Source of the DNA: Litsea cubeba
Lineage: Eukaryota; Streptophyta; Magnoliopsida; Laurales; Lauraceae
DNA length: 64,000 nucleotides
Assembly: GCA_012931725.1 (NCBI GenBank)
Contig: CM022948.1
Span: 90,540,215 to 90,604,214, forward strand
Direction: 5' to 3'
A program made the translations under genes and the position numbers. Shown one piece after another: positions 36,910 through 48,339 of the stretch. Every line of letters begins with the position of its first letter. Position 1 is the stretch's first letter. The notes beneath the pieces are model-generated. The model saw only the letters and a list, made by a program, of their open reading frames with translations. It did no database searches and was not told the origin of the DNA.

Positions 36910-39900
36910 ATGTCTGGAGCTCCGAGAGTCAGGTCAATGAATGTAGCAGATACAGAGGCACGGCCTGTGCTTGTGCCGGCGGGAAACAAAGCGGGTTTGT
37001 TAGTTACAAGGAAACCGGCGTCAAAGCCGTTGAGAAAAGTGGAGAAGGTTGGGGAAGTCATGGTGGCAGCAGAGGAGAAGAAAGCTCCACCTGCTGTAGT
37101 TGCCTTGTCGCCGCCATCATGTTTAAGTGTTCCTTCAGCATTACGGAGACAGGAGCTGCTTCTACATTCAAATTTTTCGCTAAACGGTTCATGTTCCTCG
37201 GATGCTTCATCTGATTCAATGCAGAGTAGAGCTTCCACTGGAAGAATTATGCGGACGGGTTCTGTACGACGAAGGAAGCAATGTGTTTCAAGGCCAGAAA
37301 AGGTTGGTTCAGATAGTGCTTCTGTCTCTCCACAGGAAAGTATTCAGACCAAGAAAAGGTGTGCTTGGGTGACTCCAAACACTGGTATGCTTTGTTTTCT
37401 CGATTCCTATGAGTTCCATTGGTGCAAATAAATATAATTTCTTTTTTCCTTACGCAAATTATTGATTACCTGCTTAGCACTATAATCACTAGTAGCCTCC
37501 ATCAGGGCAGCAGGCATCTGCTAACACCAGATATTGTTTATTATTAATACTAATAATCATGATAATATTATTAGTGGCAAAGTTGACGAATCCGGAACGT
37601 GAAGGTTGCAATAGTGAGCACTTCCACTGTACTGCTGACTCTTGTGCACCAGATTCTGGTTAGTTGACAGTTATCTAACATGTATTGGCTGAGAAACACC
37701 AGATTGTGCAAATCCTAGTTATGATGTCAATCAAGTGGGGTTTTCCCTCTTGATCAAGAGAAGAGACTTTATGCTTTTTGGATAATCCCCCTTTGAGTTT
37801 TGATTTTTCCCCAATATGAAACATTGAGATTTTTTATAGGTATGATGAGCGAAAAACAAGAAATACAAGAAAGGAAAGGGGATGAGCTCTCCACCAATCA
37901 TTATAAAAAGAAAAAAGAGCTCTCCACCCAAAGAATGTGAACTATGGGATTAGGAACAGACCAAAGAGGAAATAGGACAAATTACTAGGCCCCTGATGGT
38001 TTTAAAACTTGTCCGAGTCTTGGCCACGACCGAGTTGCTTCAAGAAGGACTCAGTTGAGTCTTATGGACCCTTTAGAACTAGGCTGAGCCCATGTCTCTG
38101 TCTCTCTGCTAAAACATCTGGAGAGTCAAGTGGAAATCATATCTCCAACTCTCTATTCCCATTCCAGCCCTCAACTCTCACGGCAGAAACCCTAGATTGC
38201 TTGCAGAGGCAAAAATCATATATCTAACCCTCCGTCTTGTTGCGATTCATTGAGTTCTTTTACCACCTCATGCATGACTTTCTTTCTTTCTTCTTCCTCG
38301 CTAAAAAAAAAAAAAAAAAGACACCCCATCAAAGATCTCTCTTCAAAACACACCCTCCCCTCTCTTCTCAATCCATACACTCCCAATCCAAGCCCAACAT
38401 CTCTTTCCTTCAAAACCCACCTCCACATCATGCCATTCTACAAATCTTTCTTGGGTTTTGCCTATCTCTTACCTCGATTTCTGCACAAAGCCATGACTCA
38501 GCTAATCTTACAGCATTTACTAAGAGATGCTTGATAAATTCAACTTTCCTTGAAGGGATCCTTTCACAATGTGTGAAAGTGGGGCAGTTTTAAGGTGTTT
38601 TCTTCGTTTTAAAAAACTTTCTTCCAATTTTGGAAGGCCAGATAAAAAAAATACTCAACCCGACTTGCTGAGTAGTAGTTGGGCCTGACCGTGGTCGAGT
38701 TGGGGGCTCAGTCTGAGATTTGAGATACTGCCTGATACAACAAAAAAGCAGCTGGGACACCTTTCCTTGCTCAAGCATGGTGGCACGATATAAGAGCTCA
38801 TTCATCAGAACTCCCATATATACTCTCATCTCTTGTACTGCTTGCTTTTATTAATAAACGTAGCCATTCAAAATTTTTTTGTTATAAGTTGCCGTTAAAT
38901 CTGTCTTTCAAGAACAGAAACATAAGTGTCATTCCTGAAAATTCTGTTTTTTGTTCCAGCCAAATACCCTGTTATATGTGATAGAGAAAAATTCGCCTTA
39001 CCACTATAGCTTTGCCTAAAAAAGGCGATCAGAACCAAGAAATAGATCTTGAACAAGTCCCCATACATGTGCAGAAACTGCGACAATACCATCCGATACA
39101 GCTGATTAATACACTCATTGAAACTAAACCTGCAGCCTGCTTTTACAGAAAATCCACCATAGACCTTGGATACTTGGGTTTTGGTTGCTTCGAAGAGATA
39201 AATTTTGGAGATTTTTTTAGTATAAAGTTAGTGTTGGTTTTAAGAGGCGATTTTAAGGTTAGAAGGGGTGCAGATTTAGCAAGAAAGCATAGAGGATTTA
39301 TAGAGTTATGAGTTGACGATGGTTTGAGTTTAATTTTTGAAGGGTGACAAAATTGGAGGAAAAATAGAAAATGGGAGAAGAAGAACAATAAAAAGAAGAA
39401 AGAAGAGGAGGATTATTGGATCATTTTCTCTGATACCAAGTTGAAACTTTTAATGCAAAAGAAAACTAGGTAATTTTTTTTTTACAGTAGGAGGCAGGTA
39501 ACATAAAAGGTTATAAAAGAAAGAAGATTAGAGTTTTAGAGAAGAAATAATTTGGAGAGAACCATGAGGACTAGTGAATAGTGATCCAACCTTAACAAAT
39601 GACTGGTCCTAACACTTTAATTATATCATTGCCCATTTTCAGAAATTACAGAAAACCCCTTCCGACCAAGATTTTCCATCATTACAAATTAGTCCATAAT
39701 TTTCTAGCAAAATTAAAAATGAGTCCCTAGCTATTTCTTAACAGAAATGTCGTGACCATGTGTTTAACCTCCTTTCAAAACCACATTCCATTCTATAGGG
39801 TTTAGAAACAAAATGGCTGGGCAGAAAATAGAGAAAGGGAAGAGAGAAGGGAGGGTTGTTTTGGGGAGGTCCGAAGTTGTGGAAGGATTATCAACCGTCA

Positions 39901-42900
39901 AAGAGGTTCCAACAAGTCACATGTTGTCAGTTGTTCCAATATTTTAGTGATTTAGTTAGATTTCAAAATAAGAAAAATCACAAGAATATTTTATTAACTG
40001 TGAAACAATGATCAATTTAGTAATAGAAGAATCCTGATGCAGTGTCTAATACATGTACAACAGGGTTACGCTGCTCATTTCAGAGAAACATTCCAAAATA
40101 AGTCTAGTACATCTCAGTCATGCAAAGAGTGGACACCACTTTCTAGATGATCTGGCCTACAAATCAGGCAAGATCATTCATATATGCATGTGAAGTTGTG
40201 GTTAAAGACCTGCAGCTGTTGATGTCCTGGATTTATCAAGGTCTTTTAGTATTATTTCCCATGTTGATGTCATGCAGGTCTTTGATTGATTAAGTTCTTT
40301 ACTCCAAGGTGGTGGAGAAACCCCATTCATTGCTTCTGTCTGTCCACTTTTTCGTATCCTTTTTTCTAAGCTTTTTCAAAGTTTAACCTGTGCCCTTGCT
40401 GAATTTTTGAAATAGGGTCAATATTCCGTGGCTTCATTCTTATTTTCCCATTCTGCTATATAACCTTTACCACTGGAAAATTAAAAAACATGGTTTCTCA
40501 ATGTTGCCTGAGTTTTCTGTCACAATGATCTGTAAGTCAACATTCAAAAAAAAAAAAAAAAATGATCTGTAAGTCTCATCTGTTCAGTGGTTTTCATCTG
40601 TTTCAACAGACCCATTCTATGCTGCCTTCCATGATGAAGAATGGGGAGTTCCAGTTCATGATGACAGGTATCTGATTTCAACCACATCCTCATTTTCTTA
40701 GTATCAATCTGATGGGGGGTTCTTAGGGTGTCTGGTTTTTCTTTTCTCCACCATTGGAAACATCAGGAAACTGTTTGAGTTGCTTGTACTATCGGGTGCA
40801 TTGGCAGAACTTACATGGCCAGCTATTCTCAGCAAAAGGCACATTTTTAGGTACTGTTGTTATTTTTTGGTTTTAAGATTGAATGTTACATTATCCCTGC
40901 TATTCTCTTCTGACGCAACTGTCTACAGGGAAGTTTTTGCAAATTTCGATCCTGCATTGATTGCTAAATTGAATGAGAAGAAGATTGTCGCACCAGAAAG
41001 CACTGCCAGCTCTCTATTATCAGAGCCGAAGTTACGTGCTGTCATTGAGAATGCACGTCAAATGTCCAAGGTATATCATCATTATTGTTATCGTTGTCAT
41101 TGCTGTTGAAATAAGGCTCCAAAACACAACTTTCTTGCCATTGTTAGATGTTTCTATATCGTAATGTGGGCTTTTGCATCAGTCACTCATGATTCTGTTA
41201 GATTACTAGCTCCTAGGTTCATCAGCAAGGGTTCTAGAAGAAAATACTATAGGTGTAGTCTGGACTTATGACTGTAGTGTGGACCCTGAAAGACAGAATA
41301 TTCAGATGAGTGTTGAGAGTAGTGGACTATTGGACTAATCTGTAATTATGAAGTAATGTGGACATATATATAATTATAGGAACAAGTGAGGGGCTTTTCT
41401 TCTTGGTAATTTTCTGAAATGTAATAAGCTATATATGTTATGGGTCACCCAACCCCTACTTGGGGCTTTTCTTCTCTCTTCTTCATTTTTCTCTTCTAGG
41501 GTCTTCTAAACCATTGAGAAGAAAACCCTAAAAACTATCTAACACTGATGATTTAACATGGTATCAGAGCCTTAGAAGATAGCAACAAGTGTAGTAGACA
41601 TGCAAGGAGATAGTAGTCTCGTGACTGGATCAGTCGGTTCTGCAAGTGCGTTCCTCATTCATCCCCATGCTGCTTGTGCCATTCCAATCTATCGCTTCAT
41701 CATCTTCTTCTTTCAATTGAGAAAGAGAATGACGGATGATTGGGATCGAAAAACCCTTAAGTGATTCATCCCTTTTTTTTTGGTGTCTGCCACACTGGCA
41801 GAAGACTAGGTCACTGACCTAGGGGGCACGGATTCAAACTCAGACCACCCCTGGGATACTAGATGCCTATGCCACTGAGGTACGAGGGCATTGGCGATTC
41901 ATTTTCTTTTTTAGACTTCGACTGCACAAGCATAAATCGAACAGCCCTAGGGACTCTTGTCTACAATACATAAGTTACAAACTCCTCATTGTCAAGCTCT
42001 ACAAGATGTTTTATAATTTTTGGTTCATCGAATGTAACAAGTATCAGAACAGCCCTTGTTGCCCATAGTTGTAAGAACCTTTGCAGTGGAAGACATGCTT
42101 CCTGGTCAACTCATGTAATGAAAGAAGATGATAAACTTTTATTGGTTTTTGTCTCACAAAGAGAATGGGACAGAACCTAAAATCCTTATAAAGAGAAGAA
42201 GAGGGCAGGCCTTTAGTCTTTTTCATGGAGTGGAATCCGTGTTTTATCTTGTTCCTAGAGTGGGGGCAATCTTTTATCTTTTTCTTGAGAGGGAGCAATT
42301 TTTATCTTCTTCTTAGGGTGGGGGCATTTTGTTTGTTTTCTTCTTGAACTGGGCCTAGATTTGACCCCACAGTTCTTTTCTCATTGAAGTGTTGAAGAGA
42401 AGACAATTGAATGGAATCCTAGCAAGGGGGAGATAGTTCTGCTGGTTCATCACCCATATTAAGAAACCTTATCCCCAATGGTAGACTTACAATTGAATTG
42501 TTGAAAGAAAAAAAAAAACAAAAAAAAACACAGTGAGTGGTCATATTCAGCCAAGTTAGCCCTTGGAGGAACTCAGAGACTGGGTTTTCTTGATGCAACC
42601 ATTGAATAACACTCTAAGAATGGCCTAAATATCATGAGTGGAAGGCAGAAAACATGTTAGTTAGGAATTGGATTCCTAGCTATATGGAAAACAGTATTTT
42701 AAAGGTTTGTTGCTATTGCAAAACTGCGAGAGGGGGATTAAATTCAATTCCTAGTTCGTATGGTTGGAAAAAAAAGGCATGTCAGAATTTATCAGCTGAC
42801 ACTGAGATGTAGCACAATTAATACAAGGGGATTTGTCCTTAGGGGACTATGATGCTAAAATCCAGGGTATTTGGAGAGAACTTGAATTATATGAACCTGT

Positions 42901-45375
42901 CTGAGGGCCAAAAGAATGCAGTGGAATGTCAACTAATTTATGAGTGGCAGGGAGGAGTTTACCCAAAATATGAGGCAATTTGAGTGCAATTCTAAGCTAA
43001 GAATCCTCTTCCACCTGTTGGGCTAAAATAGTCTCTTTGAGCTTGCTTCCATAGATTTATCCAAGCACGCTCAAGACAAGATATGAGAAATGTCATGCAG
43101 ATTGCATATTGTTCGCGGAGAGAAATAGCTTACGACCACAATTTTGTTTGTTTGTCTGTTACAGGAAATGAAACGACTGAGATGGAAAAGCTAACAAAAC
43201 ATATATGCTCGGAATTTGAAATTAAGAATCTTTGTGAATAAGGTACTTCCTTGGAATTGAAATTGCAAGATCAAGGAAGGGTACTCTAACATACGAGTGG
43301 AAATATACACTTGATCTACCGGAAGAAACATGATTGTTAGGAGCAAAAGACTGTGGATACTCTCATTGAGCAAAATCATGATATTAATGCAGAATATGGA
43401 GACTTGACTCTATGATATCAAATCTTAACTGAGACTAGCTGGGAGCCTGGGAGACTGTTGTACTTGACTATAACTTGTCTGGCTTTATCGCATTTAGTTA
43501 GCATTGTCAATCAATTTATGCTCGCACTAAGGACATGACACTTAAATGCTATATACAGAATTATAAAGAATCTCAAGAAGTCACTAGGATAAGGAATCTT
43601 ATATTTAAAACACAGTCATCGAATTGTAGAAGCTTAACACTGATGCATATTGGGCATGATCAAAGATAGATAGAAGGTAAACAACAGGGTATTGTACCAT
43701 AGTAGGAAATAATTTAGTGTCCTGGAAAAGCAAAAAACAAACTGTATGAGCCAGATCTAGTTTTGAACTTGAGTATAGAATTGTGACACTAGGAGCATGT
43801 GAGTTATTATGGCTGCAGATTTTACTCTGTGTTGAGATTTATATATAAAGATCCAATGATATTATATTCTGATAGCACATCAGCTACGTATATTGCAACT
43901 AACCTAGTGTACCATGAATGCAAGAAGCATGAGGAAGTTGATTGCCACTATATTAGAGAAAAGATTGAAAACAAAGATACCAAGCTTGAATATGTGTGTA
44001 AAGATAATCAATTGACAGATTTTCTTGCTAAGGCAGTTCCAATAAGAAAGTTATCTGATGCATTGTCCAAGTTGGGCACGGTAGATATTGGTGTACTAGC
44101 TTGAGGGGGATTGTTGAGAATGGTAAGACTTGTTTGTAATTCTGAAGATTTTGCAATTATAGGAAAAATGGGGTCTTGTAACTTTTTGAAATGTAACAAG
44201 CTATATATGTTAAGGGTCGCACAGCCCTAATGAACACAACAAAGAATTCTCTTCCTCCAAATTCTTTTTTTTTTTTTAATTTATCTCTTCATTTTTCGCA
44301 TCTAGGATTTTTTAAACCTACAAGAGAAGGAAGTGTGCTAGAAACTAGCAAACAGATTGTAACAATGAGAACCATCTGCATGATTCTTATGTGCGGTCTA
44401 CCCTATATTTTTGGCCACTTGACCCACTGTGATCATGTGACTCTACTCGCACACTGGCCTCACTTTTAATTGCCACAGGTCCACAAGACTAAAATTGACA
44501 CCCATCCAAATGTTACTGTGGGATTGAAATCCGAAGTAATGATGCCTTTTATTTCCAGTAAACTTCAGAGCTATAGATCAAAGGGTTAGGATCATCTAAT
44601 GAGTAATGAGGTTGCTATTCTGCCCCCAGGTCTTATTGAGATCTTTCCATCCCCCTCCCATTGCCGACATGGCCCCAGTTGAGGCCCACAGGTGGGGTTG
44701 CACTGTATTGCATGTGGATTGTTTGCACTATAGTGAATCTCCCCAGAAAGGAAAATTTTGCAGATTTCTAGGAAAAAGATTATCGGATCCTGATGAATCA
44801 GGAAGTGTACTGTATCCTAAATTCCTAATGCAACCGCTGTCATCTGTATGTGATCCATGTCCATTTTCAGGGATCCAGTCTCATCTGATGAATCCCATGG
44901 GATGGGAGGATGCATCAAAACTTTTTGGGTCCATTCAACTGATGAAATTCTGATTTTGAAATACCAAATTGGAAGATCCTAACCTCTGATTACAATATTT
45001 GATGGTGGGCTTTTGCAGATTATAGATGAGTTCGGATCATTCGACCAGTACTGCTGGAGCTTTGTGAACCACAAACCCATTGTCAACAGATTTCGCTACC
45101 CACGACAGGTACCAGTGAAAACTCCAAAAGCAGATGTGATAAGCAAAGACTTGGTCAGAAGGGGTTTCCGGTATGTGGGGCCGACAGTCATATATTCTTT
45201 CATGCAAGCTGCTGGAATAACCAACGACCATCTAATCAATTGCTACCGGTTTGAGGAATGCATTACTGCTTCGATGGGCAATGAGCATGACGCTGGTAAA
45301 GCTAAGGTAGAGGGAAAATCCGAGGACTCAGAGATGTCAGGATTAGAAAGAGCTGTGGGAGACTTGGTTATCTAA
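36910..45375 (+). CDS. DNA-3-methyladenine glycosylase I (TAG) family protein
   Basis: Exons 36910-37384, 40610-40667, 40767-40850, 40929-41070 and 45019-45375, all GT-AG, give 371 aa. The first 145 residues are a basic, Ser-rich extension without clear domain, beginning MSGAPRVRSMNVAD as in plant homologues. The glycosylase domain covers about 149-335. The four zinc ligands known from E. coli TAG are all kept: C151 (KKRCAWVT), H166 (AAFHDEEWG), H324 and C328 (NDHLINC). LWSFVNH-like YCWSFVNHKP and YSFMQAAG are also present. The family excises 3-methyladenine from alkylated DNA. The acidic residue corresponding to E. coli E38 is Ser187 here (LFELLVLSGALAE); from memory plant homologues share this, so substrate and mechanism may differ. 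Intron 4 carries a copia relic. Confidence 0.9.
37385..40609 (+). other. Intron 1 of the TAG gene
   Basis: Donor ACTG|GTATGC and acceptor TTCAACAG|ACCC. Mostly AT-rich. The open frames near 38010-38600 show no known domain. An A17 tract lies at 40545-40561. No bounded element was found. Confidence 0.7.
41311..41558 (+). repeat. Left LTR of the copia relic
   Basis: Starts TGTTGAGAGTAGTGG, contains AAGCTATATATGTTA, a probable TATA zone shared with the right LTR, and ends TTTAACA next to the primer-binding site. It differs clearly from its partner, so the insertion is old. Confidence 0.85.
41559..41571 (+). other. Primer-binding site (initiator tRNA-Met)
   Basis: TGGTATCAGAGCC directly after the left LTR is the standard minus-strand priming site of plant copia elements. 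Confidence 0.93.
41763..41902 (-). mobile_element. tRNA-derived SINE nested in the copia relic
   Basis: The minus strand reads CGTACCTCAGTGGCATAGGC (A-box-like), then GGTCTGAGTTTGAATCCGTG (B-box-like), and ends in an A tract (T9 on plus). GATTCAT on both sides is a probable target duplication. It sits just after the gag start region, so it inserted after the retrotransposon. Confidence 0.7.
43165..44104 (+). pseudogene. Copia reverse transcriptase and RNase H remnant
   Basis: Translated with frame changes, 43165-43370 shows the end of a copia reverse transcriptase (YFLGIEIARSRKG). 43450-43530 matches the YLT...VSIVNQFM stretch. 43840-44104 is the RNase H end (YSDSTSATYIATN, HEEVDCHYIREK, QLTDFLAKA). 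Stops and frameshifts make it inactive. Confidence 0.88.
44103..44110 (+). other. Polypurine tract of the copia relic
   Basis: GAGGGGGA just upstream of the right LTR, after the RNase H stop codon. It primes plus-strand synthesis in this class. Confidence 0.85.
44112..44364 (+). repeat. Right LTR of the copia relic
   Basis: TGTTGAGAATGG at the start and GTAACA at the end. It shares TTTTGAAATGTAACAAGCTA and the TTCTCT...TCTTCATTTTTC zone with the left LTR. The ATGAG duplication follows immediately. Confidence 0.85.
44370..45018 (+). other. 3' part of TAG intron 4
   Basis: Intron sequence between the copia relic and the TTTTGCAG acceptor of exon 5. The open frame at 44606-44953 shows no known domain and is not spliced into the gene. 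Confidence 0.6.
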
Positions 45376-48339
45376 GAGTCAAATCATTGCCATATGAAGT
45401 GGAAGCAGATGAAGATGCATAGGCTATAGCAGGCCATGGTTTGTTTCTGTTGTAGTCCGACTGCTCCTTTCATGCACCTGGAAGGACGTGGTCTCTCTGT
45501 ATAAAATATTATGAAGTTTATGTATCTTGGTTTGTAGATTAAAAAATGAATCAGTTCTTAGAGTGCATGTGCAGGTGTTTAGGGTGTGCCCATCCCATCT
45601 GTTGACCTCTTCGACCTTGAATTTAGAATGACAAGTGGATCATATGCGAAAGGAGGGGAGGCCACAGATGAAGGAAACATCAGAGCACCCCATGTTAAAA
45701 GATTATTTTGTTCAGTGATGAGCATTTTAACCATGACAGATCTACCAATTGCGGCTTTTTTTGAACAAATGATGGAGATGCTTTCGTTTTGTCAACTTTC
45801 TTGGAAGGTAAAAAGATCCCTACACCGAATAAGTAGTCTGGAATTGTTTATAGTCCACCAAGAGGAAACTCCAACCACTGGGTGGTGTTTGGATACAGGA
45901 AAAGTTCAAGTGGGGATGATTCCCCACCAGGTGGAGAGTGCAAATGGCCGATAATCTTATCGTATCAACCAAGGTTCGAGGGCTTGAACCCGACTCACAC
46001 CTTTGAGAGGATTTTGATGTCTGTTCCCAACTGTGCTAGGCAGATGGACAGCCCTACCCTTCACTTGTGGTGTTAATTAGAGAGAAATTGAAGTGGAGAA
46101 AGTATCCAATGGTTGCAACAGGGAAAAGAAACTGTGCTTCTGAGATTTTTAAGTTCCCAGAAATTGGAGGAAACTCCAAGTGGTCTGTCTACACTATACC
46201 ACCAAAAATTGCAACTGAACGAGGATAATGAGACTCTTCGTGGGGCAACCAGACATCCAAATAGGTCCCTTGATGTGAAGCATCGTGTTGTGCATCTGAT
46301 GACCCTAGTGGACGTCAAGCCTCTGTCCATCTTTGGCTGGACTTAATTCATGCAGGATGCATTTGTGCTATGCTGGAATTCAGTGTCATTTGGAATTCTT
46401 TTCTGACAGTGCTGTAGAAAAGTAACTCATTTTTTTTTTTACAGAAAATGATTTTCTGCGTAGATGAGGTAAATTAGTTTTAATTATTGCTTAAAAAAAT
46501 GATGCACGAAACAACAAATGGGAAAAGCGAAAAGTTGGAGATGGCCTTGCATAAATGTGTACTTCAAGAAACTTTTTTTAAAGTGGCAAAGAAGGGAAAT
46601 TCTGACAGAGAAATGAGTTTCCATTTTTAAAACAGGTCTTATAGAAGTCCCTGGTACAAACTCCTTTTGACAAATTGCTCTTACAAAACTGAGATGGTTT
46701 GACTAGAGTGGTACATGGGACTCCTTTTCTTTACACTTTTGATCGGACAAATGCAGGTGGCACAAAGCACGCACATCCCGTCATTTTGGTGCTCCTGCAA
46801 CTGTCGTACTAATAGGAAAATGTCCTCCTACAAGCGGACTGCACAGTTTTTTGGCCCAATTGGGGCCACGTTGATTAGTGCAGTCCCTTGATGCTCTTAT
46901 CATTCTCATGATTTGACTTGAGAATGAATTACACTTAGAACTTCATCTACTATTGATTTGAATATTAAAAAAAATCTATTATTGAACTTTAAGACTATTA
47001 AATTAAGAACTAGGATAATCTAGTGAGCCTGATTTTTTTGTTTTTCCTTTTCCAGCAAGGAGACCTCTCATGAGCTGATATGGAGTTTGCTTGCAAGAGA
47101 ATCTTGTCTATCATTAATCAAATCCATCCCACTAGACTCTTTCAGGTGCATATATCTCTTGAAATGTCAGGACATTCAAAATTGGGTTTGTGGGGGTTCC
47201 TTAGAATGTTTCAGGATACATTAATTTTAATTGATAAAATGTTAAAATTTATACATTCTCTATATTTTCCCAATCATTACTCCAACATCATCATACTTTT
47301 ATCAATAATACTTATAATAATTCCAACAATATACTGAAATTTTCATATATATATATATATATATATATATGATTGGTAACATGACAAACCAGCAACCTCA
47401 AGGCTGTAATTATAGTCAATAAGCACCTTCCATTGTGCCAGGGGCTGTTGTCACTGCACAACTCAAACATACACTTGGCTTCAGGTTGGACGATTACTGT
47501 GAGTAGAGGATTAAAATTACACAAGGGTTTGCACTCAATGTGAAAACAAGACCAAAACTGAAAATATCGAATTTCTATGATCTACAAGTTATCAGAGAAA
47601 TATCTTAGGAATGTTTCATCCCAGATGAATCATCTAGCTCGGAGAGGCAGTTATCATGCAAGTAGCGGCATATCCTCTTGCCCCATTTGGCCCGCCGCGA
47701 TCTATCCTACCCCACCCAACCCCCTGAATGAATTGGCACTCATCCAACTTCTATTCACTGCTGGGAGTGATCATCCAACTTCAATCAGATGGCAACAACT
47801 CATTTTTACAATTTACTGGGCCATACACCTTTCCAACCCCTTTCACCTATGATTGACATCCATGCTAGTGAACTCCACAAGCCTGGCACTAATTTGAAAA
47901 CAGCAGCCTATCCTTTCTGGAACAGAACTCTATTCACAACAAATCCTGAGCTTACCACATACAGTTAATAGAGGGATTAAAATGATTTCTTTTCTCAGTC
48001 ATAAAATTCAATTTGTTATTGAATAAACCTTTTGCTTCCTCCTGCAGTTGGGACATTGGAAGTCTTAACAAGACCTTTTTTTTCAATTCTATATTACGTG
48101 TGCTTTGTTCTTCCTTTGCCACTTCCAAACAAGCTAGGATAATGTACAAAAGCAGATACAAAAACTGCTTACATAGAGTAAATACTAACCGGAAAAGAAA
48201 GAAAAAGAAAAGCTCAGAAATACATCAGAACTCACTCAAACCAGTTGATCCAGTAATTTAAACTGAAACTGCTGCATGATCTCCCATTGGATAAATGCTG
48301 CATTTGATTTCTGTGCTCCACCCTCTGCTTCATAAGAGT
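45376..48339. other. Intergenic between convergent TAG and WRKY genes
   Basis: Holds the 3' ends of two genes that point toward each other. No gene was recognised. A 26-base AT microsatellite lies at 47345-47370. No transposon with clear ends was seen. Confidence 0.45.
47345..47370. repeat. (AT)13 microsatellite
   Basis: Uninterrupted AT run. Confidence 0.95.

Larger units (their letters stand above)
41306..44369 (+). mobile_element. Degenerate Ty1/copia LTR retrotransposon in TAG intron 4
   Basis: The element is 41311-44364, flanked by the 5-bp direct repeat ATGAG on both sides. Diverged LTRs start TGTTGAGA and end AACA. A primer-binding site complementary to initiator tRNA-Met follows the left LTR, and a GAGGGGGA polypurine tract precedes the right one. 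The 2.5-kb interior is far below a full copia (about 4-5 kb) and holds only broken reverse transcriptase and RNase H. It is in the same orientation as the host gene and lies between exons 4 and 5. Confidence 0.92.

Noticed and set aside
38009..38600. Open frames in TAG intron 1 that could be an extra exon
   Set aside because: No domain, no partner frame, and the direct exon 1 to exon 2 join restores the conserved WVTPNTDPFY phrase.
44606..44953. 115-codon open frame in TAG intron 4
   Set aside because: No recognisable domain. It lies between a dead retrotransposon and exon 5 and is not needed for the protein.
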